A stretch of 64,000 bases of DNA, from contig NC_086025.1 in assembly GCF_036323735.1 (NCBI RefSeq), forward strand, positions 111,612,688 to 111,676,687. Direction: 5' to 3'. The DNA comes from Rattus norvegicus. Taxonomy: Eukaryota > Chordata > Mammalia > Rodentia > Muridae. The position numbers were made by a program, and so were the translations under genes. Below the pieces are notes generated by a model, which saw only the letters and a program-made list of their open reading frames with translations, was not told where the DNA came from and did no database searches. Of this stretch, positions 44,301 through 55,859 are shown in pieces (the stretch's first letter is position 1; every line of letters starts with the position of its first letter).

Positions 44301-47300
44301 AAAGGACCTGGCTCCTTTAGGAAAATCTAGAACATTCTTTCTCCCAAAAGATGTATAGGAACAGCACCCCCTCCCAGGCAACCCCCTGAGGACACTTTCT
44401 GATGTCTTCCTTGTCCAATCAGAAAGAGAGGGAGACACAAGGGAGCATGGCAGGATGGAGGCAGCGGAGGACAGGCCATTCTGCTCTTTCCCTTAGGAAA
44501 CTGAAATTAGCCTAATTAGGGCTGTCCCAGTCGTGGGTGCTGTGGGGATGGGACAAATTTAGAAGCTCTTGACAGGTGAGGCCAGAGAAGGCTGATAGCC
44601 CCGAGTGAAATTGAGACCCATGGAGTCAGCGTCTGGAAGGTCTGCCTTCCCTCCGTTCTGATGACCATAGCAAGGGCCGGCTCCCGGTTTATCACCTCAC
44701 CTCGCCTCAAAATAGCTCCAGGGCTCGGTTTCTTATAGATGGGTGCCGCAAACAGGATCACTTTCTCCTGCTGCAGAATGAGGAGGCAGGGTCACTTGGG
44801 GTCAAGCCAGGCAGCTACAGGGAGGTGGCATCAATAGTCCTGGGGACTCGTTCTCTGCCAGACCAGACCAGCTAACCCATTCTGTCCTCACTGGCTCTGA
44901 CCCTCCTGATATACATGGGGAAACCGAGGCTGGGTCTCAGCTGTGAGGAGGCTAACGGAGGCTCTGATCAAAGACGGATGGGAATGGCCCCGCATCTGAC
45001 TCCAGCTGCAGCCTTAGCAGCAGAAGGAGAAGGGATAAGTAGAGAGAGGACGTCTTGTTCTGCCCTGACCGCTGCTCCACTTTTCAAGAGGCCGGTTACA
45101 TAAGTAGCGCTGCGTCCCCTCCCTGCTCCATCTAATCTAGCGCAGCATAAGGCTAGAGCTAGCGGAAGTCCGCCCGGGAATAGAGGAGCAGATTGCTAAG
45201 TACGGAAACATTTATAACTCCAAACGCTCAGCTCGGCTTTGGGGAGGTAGCGTGTGGAAAGGAGACCCAGGTCGCTTCCCACCAAGGGCATGCCCTGGCC
45301 CTTAACATTCACTGGGCCTCAGTTTACACACCTCTTCTAGCGAGGACTGCAGCCCTTGTCTCCTGGCCACCGGGTGCTGCTGTGAGGTGCAGTGAGACAG
45401 GGCCAGACACTACCCACCTAAGGGCCGTGGGCTGGCCCTCCTGGGTATCCTCATGTCAAGTCCCACAGAGCAGACAGGTGGGGAGCAGAGTGAGGCAGGG
45501 GTCCTTCCTGCCCTTCCTGCCCCCTCTCCTCCTATCTCACTCTTAGTTCCATTTCTGTCCAGATTAGGATTTAAGTCCCATTAGAGGGAAGAGTAGGACG
45601 GCTTATAAAGCCAAAGCAAGAAGGCTGAAGGTGTGTATTTACACCAACTTCGTGGATGAGGGAACGGATGCCCAGAAGGTGGAAAGGTCAGGCTGTTTTC
45701 GGGGTGGGTGTCTCTGCACGGGAAAGTTCTGATTCTTGCCTCCTGTGCCCACCCCAGAGGAGGCTGCTAAGGACGCTGCCAGAAGGAGCAGAAAGGCTCC
45801 GCCCCTACACGGACAATATCTACGTTTTCAGCCAAAGCAGCAAAACCCAGAGCACAAAGCACAGGGAAGCGGAGCCATCACCGGCCCTGGGTCACAGGCG
45901 GAAGGATGCCAACTGTGAGGCATGTGGTGGGCAGATCCATCTAAGACTCAGTGGGCAAAGAACAAGCGTCCATGCTTCCCAAGCCTCGGTTTCCCTGTCC
46001 GCACAGAGAACGAAGCCATCCTGCAAAGCTCTGTGAGGTCTGAGCTGGACTGGGAGACATGGCTGTAGCGCCCTGGTGCACAGGAAACGGGCTGGATGGT
46101 GTCCCCATCCCCATCCACTGCGCGTTCCTTGCAGATCGAGTGTGGAAAGCCAGGCCAGGGGCACATTCTGTAGAGAAGTAGATAGCACAGGGTCCTGGTG
46201 GGACCGCCAAGCTCAGCCTTCCTGAGGGATTCCCTGGTACAAACCTAACCTTCTAGGTTTCATGGCTTCACTTGTAAAGGGACTAGCAACAGCCCTGGTT
46301 TTCTAGAATTACTGAGAAGCCCCAGTTTTGTGTAGTTCCTTGGTCCATCAGCACTACCCTGTAACTTGTTAAAATTGCAGGTACTTGGACCCCACTCAGC
46401 AAGCAAACATTTCATGAAGGCCAGACACAGACACACCAGTGGCACGGTCTTCTCCACTTCTCAGCCATGGATCTCAGGCTGGGTTGGTCCCTCTGGTTCC
46501 CACCCAGAAACGTTTGCTAGCTAGGCTGTTGTCCTCCCCCTCCCCACCCCCCCCACTCCTGTGGCCTCTCTCTCCTTTTCTGCGTCCCCTCCCCCTCCCT
46601 GCTGGGTCCCAGCGGTTTAGGGTGGCCATTAGCGATCGATCACTTCTATAAATGTCTTTAAACTTCCTGGAAGTGGCCGCCCTAGATACAGAGTCTGAAG
46701 GCGCGTTGCTATAACTGTGTCTTCCTTCTCCCTTCCTGCAAGTGGGCTCTCAAAGAACCACATAAGCATCGTTCTCCTTGGAGAGAAGGGCTGGGGAGAG
46801 TGCCATTGCTGGCTCTGTATTCCCAGAGTACCCGTGGCTACAAGCCCCTAGCCCCCTGTGCATGCAGAGCCCCCTTTTATATGCTGAGTTAGGCCTGCTT
46901 CTCCCTGCAGCCTTGCAGGATATGTATTCATCATCTGTCTCATCTTTCCTTCACTAATTGATTAATCCGATGACTGATTGACTCATTCATTCACTAGTTT
47001 ATCCCCTCATTCATTCCTTTCTCCCTTCTCTCATTTGTTCCCTAAACAACTTTCTCTTTTCTGCCACGGTGCACCAGGCCCTCTTCTTGGTGCTGGGTTG
47101 AGAACAGAAGAAGGGGTAAAGAAGATGTTTAGGACCATCCAAGCATGGTGGAGAGAAGCAAGTCACAAGGCAAGTATCTAATGCCATCTTATGCTATGCG
47201 CTTGCTAAACTCCAACAGCATCCCAGGCATGGAACAGGCAGCAGGACGCATTGCTGCAAGCAAAGAGATCAACACTCATCTTGACTGTCTCCCTCTTCCC

Positions 47301-48331
47301 TGCCTCTGAACTCCACTATTCCTGCCTCTAAAGTGGGAGCCCTAATGGCGTCCACTTCACAGGCAGCTAAGAAGATGGCGAGGATAGTGTCTGGTGCATA
47401 AGAAAAGCTATGTGTGACTGCTACGTGTTACAGCTGAGCCCAAGTCCTGATTCAAGGTCTTTCCTGCAGTAGAAGAACCCCAAGGACAGTATGGCGATCT
47501 AGCCTTGGTTCTAAAGATCAGGGCGGGCCCTGTGACTTGCCTGGGTCCAGCAGAAGTTGAAGCATCCTCAGGCTGGAGGTGGGGCTCAAGGTTCTCTGGT
47601 CACAGAATATCCTGGGCCCCAGAGAAGGATTCTACCTCCTCCCATGCCACTTTTGTTTGCCATCATTAACCCTTCTCAAGCTGGGTTACAGAAGTGGGGA
47701 GGCATCTTCACTAGGGAAGCACAGGCTAGGGCCTCATGCCACAATGCCACCCTCATCTCGTCTCTCCTCCCTGCTGTCCTGCTCCTCAGGACCCTGCAGG
47801 GCTACACAGGCTGCACAGCTTGGTCCAGGCCTCTGCTGTGCTGTCAGATGGATGGTGGTTGAAGTCTGGATCTTGAACACAGTGTGATCTTGGCCCTCCT
47901 GAGCTGCCTTTTCTGGGTAGATGTCCTCTCTCACCCCAGGAGAAAAGGAGATAACACCATACAGCCCAGCCCAAGACACAACACACGTCCTAGTGAGTAG
48001 CTCTTGACCACTCCCGGCAAACCAGTCTCGTAACCATCCCTAACCATTCCCGTCTCAGTGGGTACACTGGTGCCAGGATCATGCCTGGACCTGCCCCTGC
48101 CTGCTGAATCCCGACCTGTAGCATTCTAGCCTCTGACTTCTATGTCTCAGCTGCCTGAACCTCCAGTCTGCCTGGCATGGACCAACATCCCTAATACCAA
48201 ATCTGGAAATCTGAAACCCTTTCGGGGCCATGGCTACACTACGGGAGTTCTCTAAACTCCAAACATGTCTGGAGTCCAACACACCTTTGGTCCTGAGCTT
48301 TTTCATTATGGCAAATCCAGACTGAATGACC

Positions 48332-48389
<58 letters not shown>

Positions 48390-51300
48390 ACAAGGCCATA
48401 CTTGGATTGCAGCTAACATGAAGGGCACATAGCCGCCAGTCATTGGGCACTAAACTGAATCAGCCCTGGCTCTGCCCTCAATGCTCCCATGTTCTCGTAG
48501 TGTTTGATCCCTGAAGCCTCAGCGCAGGGTTATAGGCCTGCCGTTCAAGGATCCCTTATCAGGACACAGTGCTATACCTTTGTCCTAATTATTAAAATCT
48601 TATATTTACAGATATTTAGCCTGTAGGTACAAATATGTTCACCACATGAGTGCCTGGTGTGACGGACCCCTCAGAAGTGGAGTCACAGACAGGTGTGAGT
48701 TGCCATGTGGGTGCTGGGAGTTGAACCTGGGTCCTCCAGAGGAGCAGCCAGTGCTCTTAGCCACTGAGCCATCTCTCCAGCCCCACTTATCTTGATTTCA
48801 CCTGATGGTAGGCACCGCGTTGCCTATGAGTGTTTTGAAAGAGTTTAGTTGGCTCTTTAAGACCCAATATGGCAGAGAGCAGGGGAGGCAGGAGAGAACC
48901 AGGTCAAGGACTGTCCTGGTTTTCTTCTTCACTTAGGTTGGCCAGCTTGAAGACCCTGCCTCCAGCTCTGAGCTGCAGCTCAGAAATGAGGGTGGGGGCA
49001 AACCAAGTTGCAGGGGAAGCCAGGGCTTGTCGTGGAACTGAGAAGAAAGGGTATGGATGTGGCTGCTGGCAAAGTCACTAAGGGCTGTCAAGCTACTAAG
49101 AGTCTTTCCTGCACTTTCTGCTCAGGTCCCTCAGAAGGCCCCTCCTTCCTGCTGCCCAAAGGAACAACAGCCAGATCCTGTGGCCGAGGAATCCCCTGCA
49201 CTTGAATTTCATTCTTGCTTTCATTAAAAATCTCTTCATAAGTGTCTGAGTACCTTCAGAATGTCATACTTTTTCCGCAATCTGTGTCCACACCACTTAC
49301 AGGTCCCAACAGGAGCTCATGCCACAACCCAAGTGCCAGCCAGGCAAGAGAACCCAGGTATGGACAGGGGATGTGGCCGAGGTCACATATCGTGAGGAGC
49401 AGATGGCTAGTGGAGTGTGGGAGTCAGGACTCTCCCCTCAGGCAACAAGTGTTTCTAAGTACTTGGTTCAGTGTTCGGATAGACCCCCGGGGATTCAAAT
49501 GCAAATGCTATCTAGGCCCCCATTCTCACCCCCTTTTTAGTTAACAGGCACACAGAAGTCACTTGCTATATGCTCTGCTTGGTCCTGGTCCTAAGCACTT
49601 TACATGTTATGCACACACTACATCCTCACAGATTCCCCATGAGAGAAGGGCCATCATTCCCCCAGAGATGAAAGCGCTGACACCTGTAAATGTCCTGTGA
49701 CTAGAAAGACTCTAGAAAGGCTGGGGTCTGAGTCCCAGGGGCACCTACACAGTTTCCTTTTATGTTGGCAGAAGGGGCTACCCCATGAGCATGTGGCAGA
49801 ACACGCTGCTCAGACACCCTCAGACTAGACTCGAAAGCCCCGTCACACCCCATGTCCTAGCTCTCTGAACCAGGCTAAGAGCAAAACCATCTTTTTGGCC
49901 CTCTGCAAAGTGTCACGAAGCTAAGGAAGCTGACAGTTCTGGGATGCGCCCCACAGAGGACAGGCGGGTTGACCAAATAAGGATGTTGGGGAGTGGGCCA
50001 GCAGGCTGGTGCCTGGGCTCCAGCAAGGCTGCAGAAGCCTTTAGTGCATATTCTAATTCCCAGCTGGAATCGGGTGCTGGCTGGCTGTTTTTTCCTGGCT
50101 CTCCTACAATGGTGGAATGAATTTGAATGAAGCCAAAAACCTATCTGAGGTTACAGGACACCAGGGTGAGACGCCACTGGGGAGGGCAGTAGATAAGGAA
50201 TTTCCATCCTTGGAATCTGATACTACAAGGGCCTGAGGGTCCTGGGGGATCAGAGGGCCTATCTCCTCTAGTTACAGACATGAGTCTCAGGTTCAGAGAA
50301 GGACAGACACTGCCCAAGGTCACACAGCCAAGGTAGGCAGATCCTGCATTAGAATCGAAGCAAAAAAGAAGCAGGAAAATCTCCAATTCTCCCTCCCACA
50401 TCCCTTCCCCAACAGGAAAGAGGTGGGGTATTCCTCATGGGTTGTTCAAATTTTGGAAAACATATATAGCTGCATTTTTCTGCCTGGCAGACTTGGACTT
50501 GGCAGAATTCTCTGACCCACGGGCTGTCTTTTTTCTTTCCCCTCCTCATCTCCCATTTCTGTCAACAGACCAAAGTTTCAACAGCCACATACCCCAGAGT
50601 CCCAGTGTTCCCAGAGTTACAGTCACGGCTACCTACCTTCAACCCCAATCTTGCCATCCCCGTCCTTGTCTCCAGCAGCCATCAGCGTCTTTGTTTCCTT
50701 AGCAGACAAGTCTCTGGCATCTGAGGAGAAGCCCTTCAGAATGGACCTGGGGGAGAAAAGGGAGGAAGGAAGTCAGGTCAAGGTCATTGGCAGAACCTCG
50801 ACGGATGATGGGCTGGCATCCTTGCAGGGCAGGGGGCACTGGGGCAGGCAGCAGGAGGGGGTAAACCTGTGTGCAGCTGGGTTGGCCTGGTGGCATGGTC
50901 TGGTTTGCCTTGGTGGGTGCAAGATGGGTGATGGCTCTCTACACAGGGTTGACCCCAGTTTAGGGGACACTTGCCTTTATTTATCCAATAAATATATAAA
51001 AACTGGAGTCACTGTGGTGATTGGAATAAGCTTTCTGTGTAAATGAGGAAGAGGCAAGTTCTCACAGACGACCTCATGCTCATGTATGATGGAGTGATGG
51101 ACACCCAGACTGAGGAGGCAGGGGGAAACCATGCCTCCTACTTGGGTGATGGAGGAGTTGGGAGGCTCTCTAGAGATGTTGATACATGGAGGATGAGGAG
51201 CACTTAGCATGTACGTGTGTACATGCACATCCATGTACTTGTCGGGTGTACATAAGGAGGTGGAAGAAGGTTCTAGAAGAAGGTGCCCTTGGGGTAAAGT

Positions 51301-53590
51301 TTGGAGGAGAGACAGAATAGGTTGAGGGAGTTCCTACTTAAAATGCATCACTGATCACCTCCTGCCTCCTGTTTCTAACAAAATTCAAAGCAGTTTTGAC
51401 TGGAAAGTAATGGAAGGCACAGCTGGGTCATCAGATAGAGGCCAGGTGGCTGAGGCGGGCTAGGGCAGAGGGCTCTCTGCCCATAGGGGTTTACCACCTC
51501 CTCTGAGCTTGGCTCCAAGGACCCTGAAGACCCAGAGCTGCCTCTGCCTCTCTGGTTTGCCCAGAAGTTGCTTAGCTGCAGTTCTGGTCCAGAGGTGTGG
51601 GGTCTGCAGACCAGACCGTGAAGGTGCCTTTCAGTCACTCGGAAATCAATGACACTCTGAGGAGAATACATCCTGCCTTGCTTGCGGTGGGAGGCAGCCA
51701 GAATAAGTGCTCCTTCACTGGTATTAAATTATTAAGTAACTCCATTTCCATTAGCGATATTAAGTGGCTATAATTTAACCTAGTTAGCTGCACTCTGGGC
51801 TGAGGGTTTGACCCTCCAGGAAGCAGGAAGTACCTTTCCCTGGTGCCTGGGACATTGTCCTGCAGAGACAAATCAAAGCCTCCTTGCTAAGAAGGGTGGA
51901 AGGGAACGTGGGTAGTTATCACTGGGTTCTTGCCCCTCCGACCCCTGCCTCCTCCCCCTCCCCCCAACCTCAGTTTACCCCAGCTCATCCTCCTCAATGA
52001 AGCCACTTTTGTCTTTGTCCAGAATGTGGAACACCTTCTTCACATCATCCGCACTCTTTTTCTTCAGGCCCACCATCTGGAAGAACTTTTTGTGGTCGAA
52101 GGAGTCTGCAGCTGTTGGGGGGAAGGAGGAGGTTAAAGAAGGACAGGGAGGGGCATTGGGGAAAATCAGGGAAACGGATGTTGTAGCATTTATTAAAAGG
52201 CACCCGCATGGTTGTGGGGAACAGGAGGGCAGAGGGAGCTCAAATAGGGAAGGATGCTCTGCCCAAGGTCGTACCTTCCTGTTTCCCCCACACACATACC
52301 AAGGAACCACATGGAGACTGTTGGCCTCCCCGAGAACTGTATTTCTATGAAGTCTTTTGGGTGAGGGCTCGGGGGGCTGCGCATGGGCAGACGATGGATG
52401 CTAGGGTGGATGGAAAAGCAACTCTCTCTCATGCCACATACCATTGTCAGAAAATCAACTCTGAGAGGACACGTTTCTATCAAGGTCACATCATGGGAGG
52501 GGGAGGGGAGGACCCAGAAGTCCTTCACAGACACCGAGACCCATCCCAGAGGCTGGAGGTGGGATGAAGGACTTTCAAAAACTCAGCTGAGTTTCATCCT
52601 CAAGGTGACAAGGTGGTTTAAGGCACTGTAAGCGGGTTATCACAGTGCTCCCGGAGGGAAGGGGGCTTTCTGAAGCTTTCTGTGTGTGCTTGGAGGAAAA
52701 TGAGACTAAATAAAAAGCAGATGGTGTCCCCCTTGGTCCAGAAACTCTCAAGAACTATGGTCTCCCCTCAGCCCAGAGTTGGAGGGAAAAAAAGTTGCTT
52801 TGTCCTCTTACACACCAAGGTAGGGGGCACCCAGAGCTGAGGCCACCTCAGTTCTTCTCCTGTGCTGGACTGGGTGATCTTATACAGATTTCAGCCTATC
52901 CCAGCCTCAGTTTCCCTACCTGGGTGACAGAGGAAGAGCATCTAAGCTAGAGTCCCTTCAGGCAGAAGAAAGAGAGCACACAGCGGAGTGGGTACCCCTC
53001 TCTTGGACTACCTAGAAGGATTGGATGCTGGGGTACTTGATGGGGAGCAGCACCGGGCTGGGCTGGGCAGGACTGGGTGCCTGATGCAGAAAGGTCACTG
53101 TGCCCTCAGGTCTGTCCTGGGAGGGGATCTCCACCAATGGGCTACCTTCCAGGAAAGTCTTGTTGGGGAAGGGAGCTGAGGAAAGGGGTCTCTTGAAGAG
53201 AAAACTCAGACTTGAGGGACCCTTCTACACTTCTCAGAAGGGAAGTCTGGGTCCTTGCTTCTTCCCACCCTGGTCTTCATGCTTGGTCCTGGACCCCCTG
53301 TGAGACCTCCTAGAGAGGCCACTTCTGCGCCCTCAACTTTGTGTGGCTCGGCCGGGGAGCATAGTCCGTGCAGCTCTTGGAAAGCAAAGGACCAAAGAAC
53401 CAACCCCGAGGATAAGGGAATGATGCATGGGGGAAGAAACTGGGGAGTCTTAGCAGAGGGATGCGGGATGCCCCAGGTACGGGAAGAGGGCAAGGGGGAC
53501 AGGGCCGGGCAGGGAAGTGCACTGCTCACCAGTAAAGGCTCCTATCGCCTTCTTGATGTCCTCAGCGCTGAGCAAGTCTGTCATCGACAT
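41326..53590 (-). CDS. Pvalb: Pvalb, parvalbumin alpha, full coding span
   Basis: Spliced CDS on the minus strand: 53530-53590, 51979-52111, 50637-50746, 41326-41354. They total 333 nt, 110 residues plus TAA, the exact family length. The protein is a cytosolic EF-hand Ca2+/Mg2+ buffer of fast-twitch muscle and GABAergic interneurons. Visible features: a degenerate AB hand, a CD loop DKDKSGFIEEDE (52-63) and an EF loop DKDGDGKIGVEE (91-102), both with full ligand sets. The C-terminus is STLVAES. All residues agree with rat parvalbumin as I recall it, which also fixes the species. Splice junctions split codons 21 (phase 1), 65 (phase 2) and 102 (phase 1). An upstream non-coding exon is predicted. 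Confidence 0.98.
42180..42250 (+). mobile_element. MIR remnant
   Basis: CATTTTACTGATGGGGAAAC then TGAGGCCCTAGAG, the conserved MIR core. Confidence 0.6.
48334..48387. repeat. (TG)n microsatellite in Pvalb intron 4
   Basis: About 26 TG units. It is (CA)n on the Pvalb sense strand. Confidence 0.98.
48640..48784 (-). mobile_element. B3/B2-type SINE in Pvalb intron 4
   Basis: Reverse pattern: GAGTTGCCATGTGGGTGCTG, GAGTTGAACCTGGGTCCTCC, CCACTGAGCCATCTCTCCAG. Confidence 0.85.
49560..49745 (+). mobile_element. MIR remnant in Pvalb intron 4
   Basis: CCTAAGCACTTTACATGTTA, ACATCCTCACAGATTCCCCA and GGGGTCTGAGTCCCAG follow the MIR order. Confidence 0.7.
50265..50352 (+). mobile_element. MIR remnant next to Pvalb exon 4
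   Basis: TCAGGTTCAGAGAAGGACAG and CCCAAGGTCACACAGCCAAG. Confidence 0.65.
50637..50746 (-). CDS. Pvalb: Pvalb exon 4 (EF hand)
   Basis: 110 nt. The acceptor CCCCAG follows a long C-rich tract, and the donor GAAG|GTAGGT begins at 50636. Encodes residues 65-101 (SILKGFSSDARDL...KIGVE) plus the first base of Glu102. Confidence 0.97.
50747..51978 (-). other. Pvalb: Pvalb intron 3 (1.2 kb)
   Basis: No SINE was recognised. An AT-rich block at 51700-51790 carries several TAAT/ATTA sites and is noted as an enhancer candidate. Confidence 0.88.
51979..52111 (-). CDS. Pvalb: Pvalb exon 3 (CD EF-hand)
   Basis: 133 nt. The acceptor is AACAG and the donor CTGGG|GTAAAC begins at 51978. Runs from Ala21 to the first two bases of Gly65, with the whole first Ca2+ loop (Asp52 to Glu63). 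Confidence 0.97.
52112..53529 (-). other. Pvalb: Pvalb intron 2 (1.4 kb)
   Basis: Unique sequence with MIR-like traces near 52890-52935. Nothing else is recognised. Confidence 0.85.
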
Positions 53591-53597
53591 CCTGCAA
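53530..53597 (-). CDS. Pvalb: Pvalb exon 2 (first coding exon)
   Basis: The coding part is 53530-53590, residues 1-20 (MSMTDLLSAEDIKKAIGAFT) plus the first base of Ala21. Seven 5' UTR bases (53591-53597) follow an AAACAG acceptor at 53598-53603. An alternative acceptor at 53592-53593 would leave one UTR base. The donor is ACTG|GTGAGC. Encodes the AB-domain helix. Confidence 0.93.
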
Positions 53598-55693
53598 CTG
53601 TTTAAGCGGGCAGAGCAAGTGCGAAAAGATTAAAAAGTGTTCTTCTCATCCTTTCTGCTCATATGACCAGCGCTGCAGTGTCGCGCGCCAGGCGCACGCC
53701 CGCCCGGCCTGGCTCCGCGCCAGGGGGCGCGGAGCTCCGCACACAGCTCAGCAGCTCAGTCCCGGCGACACCTTCAAGCTGAACGGGTCACACGCCCATG
53801 GGTTCCTAGGCATTCAGGGGGCTTGATCAGGATCCCGCCGTCAGGGACCATCTTCTGATCTAAGGTGCCACCAGCAGACACTGGAGAGTTCTGCTGCTGT
53901 CAAGGGCATAGGGGGAGGCAGCGAGGCTCCCATCTGGCTACTGGATAATGTCCTCTCGCTGGGGAAAAATAATGCTGACCAGCCTCTACCCCAGTGGGGC
54001 CCCTTGGCTTTATACTCATTGTCTCTCGTGCCTCCAGTAGCTCCTGTCCTCTGTCCTGGATGCAAATTTATGCCGGGAAAACTGAATGCTTAGAGCTTGA
54101 AACCTGAGCCACAGGACCCAGGGAGGAGGTAGCCCTACTATCAGACCTCCGTGCTGAGAGAGGCTCACTGTCTGGGTTCCATCCCTCACCTGACCGCATT
54201 CTGAAACTTGATTTGGTTTCAGCGAGGAAGACACCAGTTTATCTGTCAGAAGAACCTTTTCTCACACTTCCTGCTCTCCATGGAATAGCTACCCACTTTT
54301 CAAGTTGGCCGTAATTGGGTGATAAGGGTTGATTGCATCAGATCATACTTTCTAGACTACCAGGTTTTGTGATCAGAGTGTCTCCTCTGGGAACCAGGTC
54401 ACTTCCCATGTCATATGACCAGAGTACAACGCTACCATCTTCCTCCCAGATCTCCCAAAGATTCAGATCGTGGCTAGCAGCCTTCCAAGTGAATGAGCAC
54501 GAGACACACACATTGAGTTCTAAACGTGAGTCACACTGAGTCCCTACATGACCTTGAGCTAAATAACCTTTCTCTCTGGGCTTTGGCCTGCTCGTGTTGT
54601 GTTAGAGATGGGTGGATCTCTGTGTGGGACCTGAGGCAGGTGGGCAGCATCTGGGATGGTGATGGTATTGGGAACCAAGGGACAACTTCCCAGCTGCCCA
54701 GTAGCTCAAGTTGCCTGACAACTTGCTGTCAACACTGTCTCCCATGACTGAGCCCTGGAAGGCTGCCCTTCCTGGAAACCTTAGGAGAGCCTGGCTCCAG
54801 CTGCCCCCTCCTGGTGAGTCAGCTTCTTCGGGCCAGAGCCTGCCAGCTGGCCTCCAAGGCTCTAAGACCTGACTTCATAGCTCTGGGCATGAGGCCCACT
54901 CCAGACCCCCCAGCTGTCCTGGACCCTTCAGCTGCCCTAGCTGTCCTATGGCTCCTATCTCAGTTGACTCAGTGTCCTCAGCCTCTGTCCCTTGTTCCCA
55001 GCTGGACTTCGAGTACCAATGAGCCAGGCTTCTGTGTATAGCTCAATGTCCAGGCTCTCTCTACCCTGTAGCCTCATTACAGCATCTGTTTCTCCACCTG
55101 GAGACCCTCGTGCCATAGTGAGCCTGGAGTCTCTAAATGCCTAAAGACCCATAATATGGAGACAATGGCAGGGCAGGGTCAGCTTATTGGTGTGACTTGG
55201 TGAGCTGTGAACCTCCTACCTACCCTTCCTCATGCCCAGCCTCAGTCCTACCGTGCATCTGAGCCCCATCCTGGCTCTTACGGTAAAGGTTCTCACTGTT
55301 TCCCCCTGGCTCCTCCTCTTCTCTCTGTTGCTGAGTCCCCAGCAACTGAACCTCCCTGGCTGGGCCTGAGACATCCTGAGGATGCATGCATGTTGTCCTC
55401 ATAGCCAATCAACTCCTCACCCAAGTGCTTGCCTCCCACCCTCTGCTCCCCTGATAGAGCCTGTAGACCTCTGTAGACGAATGGCTCTGCCTCTTAGGTC
55501 CATCAGATAGAGAACTGAGGTCCAGCCTTGGGATGAGGACTTACTCAGGCTACGCAAGAGGCAGGGAGAGAACCCAGGAGTCCCATACTCCACAGCCTCC
55601 ATATTGATTCTAGAGAAATAGCGGCATGGCTATCCCTCCCAATTGGCCTGATTCTGCCTTCTCCATCCTCTAACCTCAGAGACTACCACTTAC
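53598..55693 (-). other. Pvalb: Pvalb intron 1 (predicted, 2.1 kb)
   Basis: Depends on the exon 1 prediction. Close to exon 2 it has a CpG-dense patch (53686-53740) with a CTCF-like core. Elsewhere it is unique sequence without recognised repeats. Confidence 0.6.
53686..53740 (+). promoter_or_regulatory. CpG-dense patch with CTCF-like core upstream of Pvalb exon 2
   Basis: 53720-53730 reads CCAGGGGGCGC, the most conserved core of the CTCF motif, in plus orientation. It lies within a short, strongly CpG-rich and partly palindromic stretch. Sequence match only; occupancy is unknown. Confidence 0.5.
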
Positions 55694-55759
55694 CTTGGAT
55701 GACCAGAGGTCAGAGCCTATATAGAAAAGCTGGGCTGGTGGGAGATCCTGTTGGGAAAT
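55694..55759 (-). other. Pvalb: Pvalb exon 1 (predicted, non-coding)
   Basis: Predicted from three aligned signals. TATTTAA sits at 55783-55789, a perfect initiator TCATTTC has its A at 55759 exactly 30 bases later, and CCAAG|GTAAGT ends the exon at 55694. The result is a 66-nt 5' UTR exon, then a 2.1-kb intron to exon 2. A TATATA at 55718-55723 lies inside it and cannot be the working TATA box for this donor. That parvalbumin genes have a non-coding first exon is known; this exact placement is inference. Confidence 0.6.
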
Positions 55760-55850
55760 GAGACTTGTGGTGGGACAGTCACTTAAATAGTCTACAGCCT
55801 TGGCTATTTTGGGAGGTGGCGCTCCCCCAGCCCCTGGCCCCCTCCCCTTC
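55760..55850 (-). promoter_or_regulatory. Pvalb: Pvalb core promoter
   Basis: Sense-strand order: a GC-rich stretch (55813-55850), then CCAAAATAGC (55803-55812, a CArG/MEF2-like sequence one base off CArG), then CTATTTAAG (55782-55790, TATA-like and MEF2-like), then the initiator at 55759. Such elements fit a muscle-expressed gene. No CpG island is seen here, unlike the Ift27 promoter. Confidence 0.6.
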
Positions 55851-55859
55851 CGGTGTCAG

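Larger units (their letters stand above)
41355..50636 (-). other. Pvalb: Pvalb intron 4 (9.3 kb)
   Basis: Holds MIR remnants (42180-42250, near 43870-44260, 49560-49745, 50265-50352), a poly-G run (42543-42555), a (TG)n tract (48334-48387), a B3-like SINE (48640-48784) and a unique CpG-containing block (46610-46720). ORFs inside it look like chance. Confidence 0.88.

Noticed and set aside
44516..44761. 81-codon minus frame in Pvalb intron 4 as an extra exon
   Set aside because: No suitable flanking splice sites in the frame, and the 110-residue parvalbumin is complete without it.
45656..46036. 126-codon plus-strand frame in Pvalb intron 4
   Set aside because: No known motif; composition matches non-coding intron.
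54008..54014. TATAAAG in the Pvalb sense direction as the promoter
   Set aside because: No initiator or convincing splice donor follows within a reasonable exon length. The 55694-55789 arrangement is far better.
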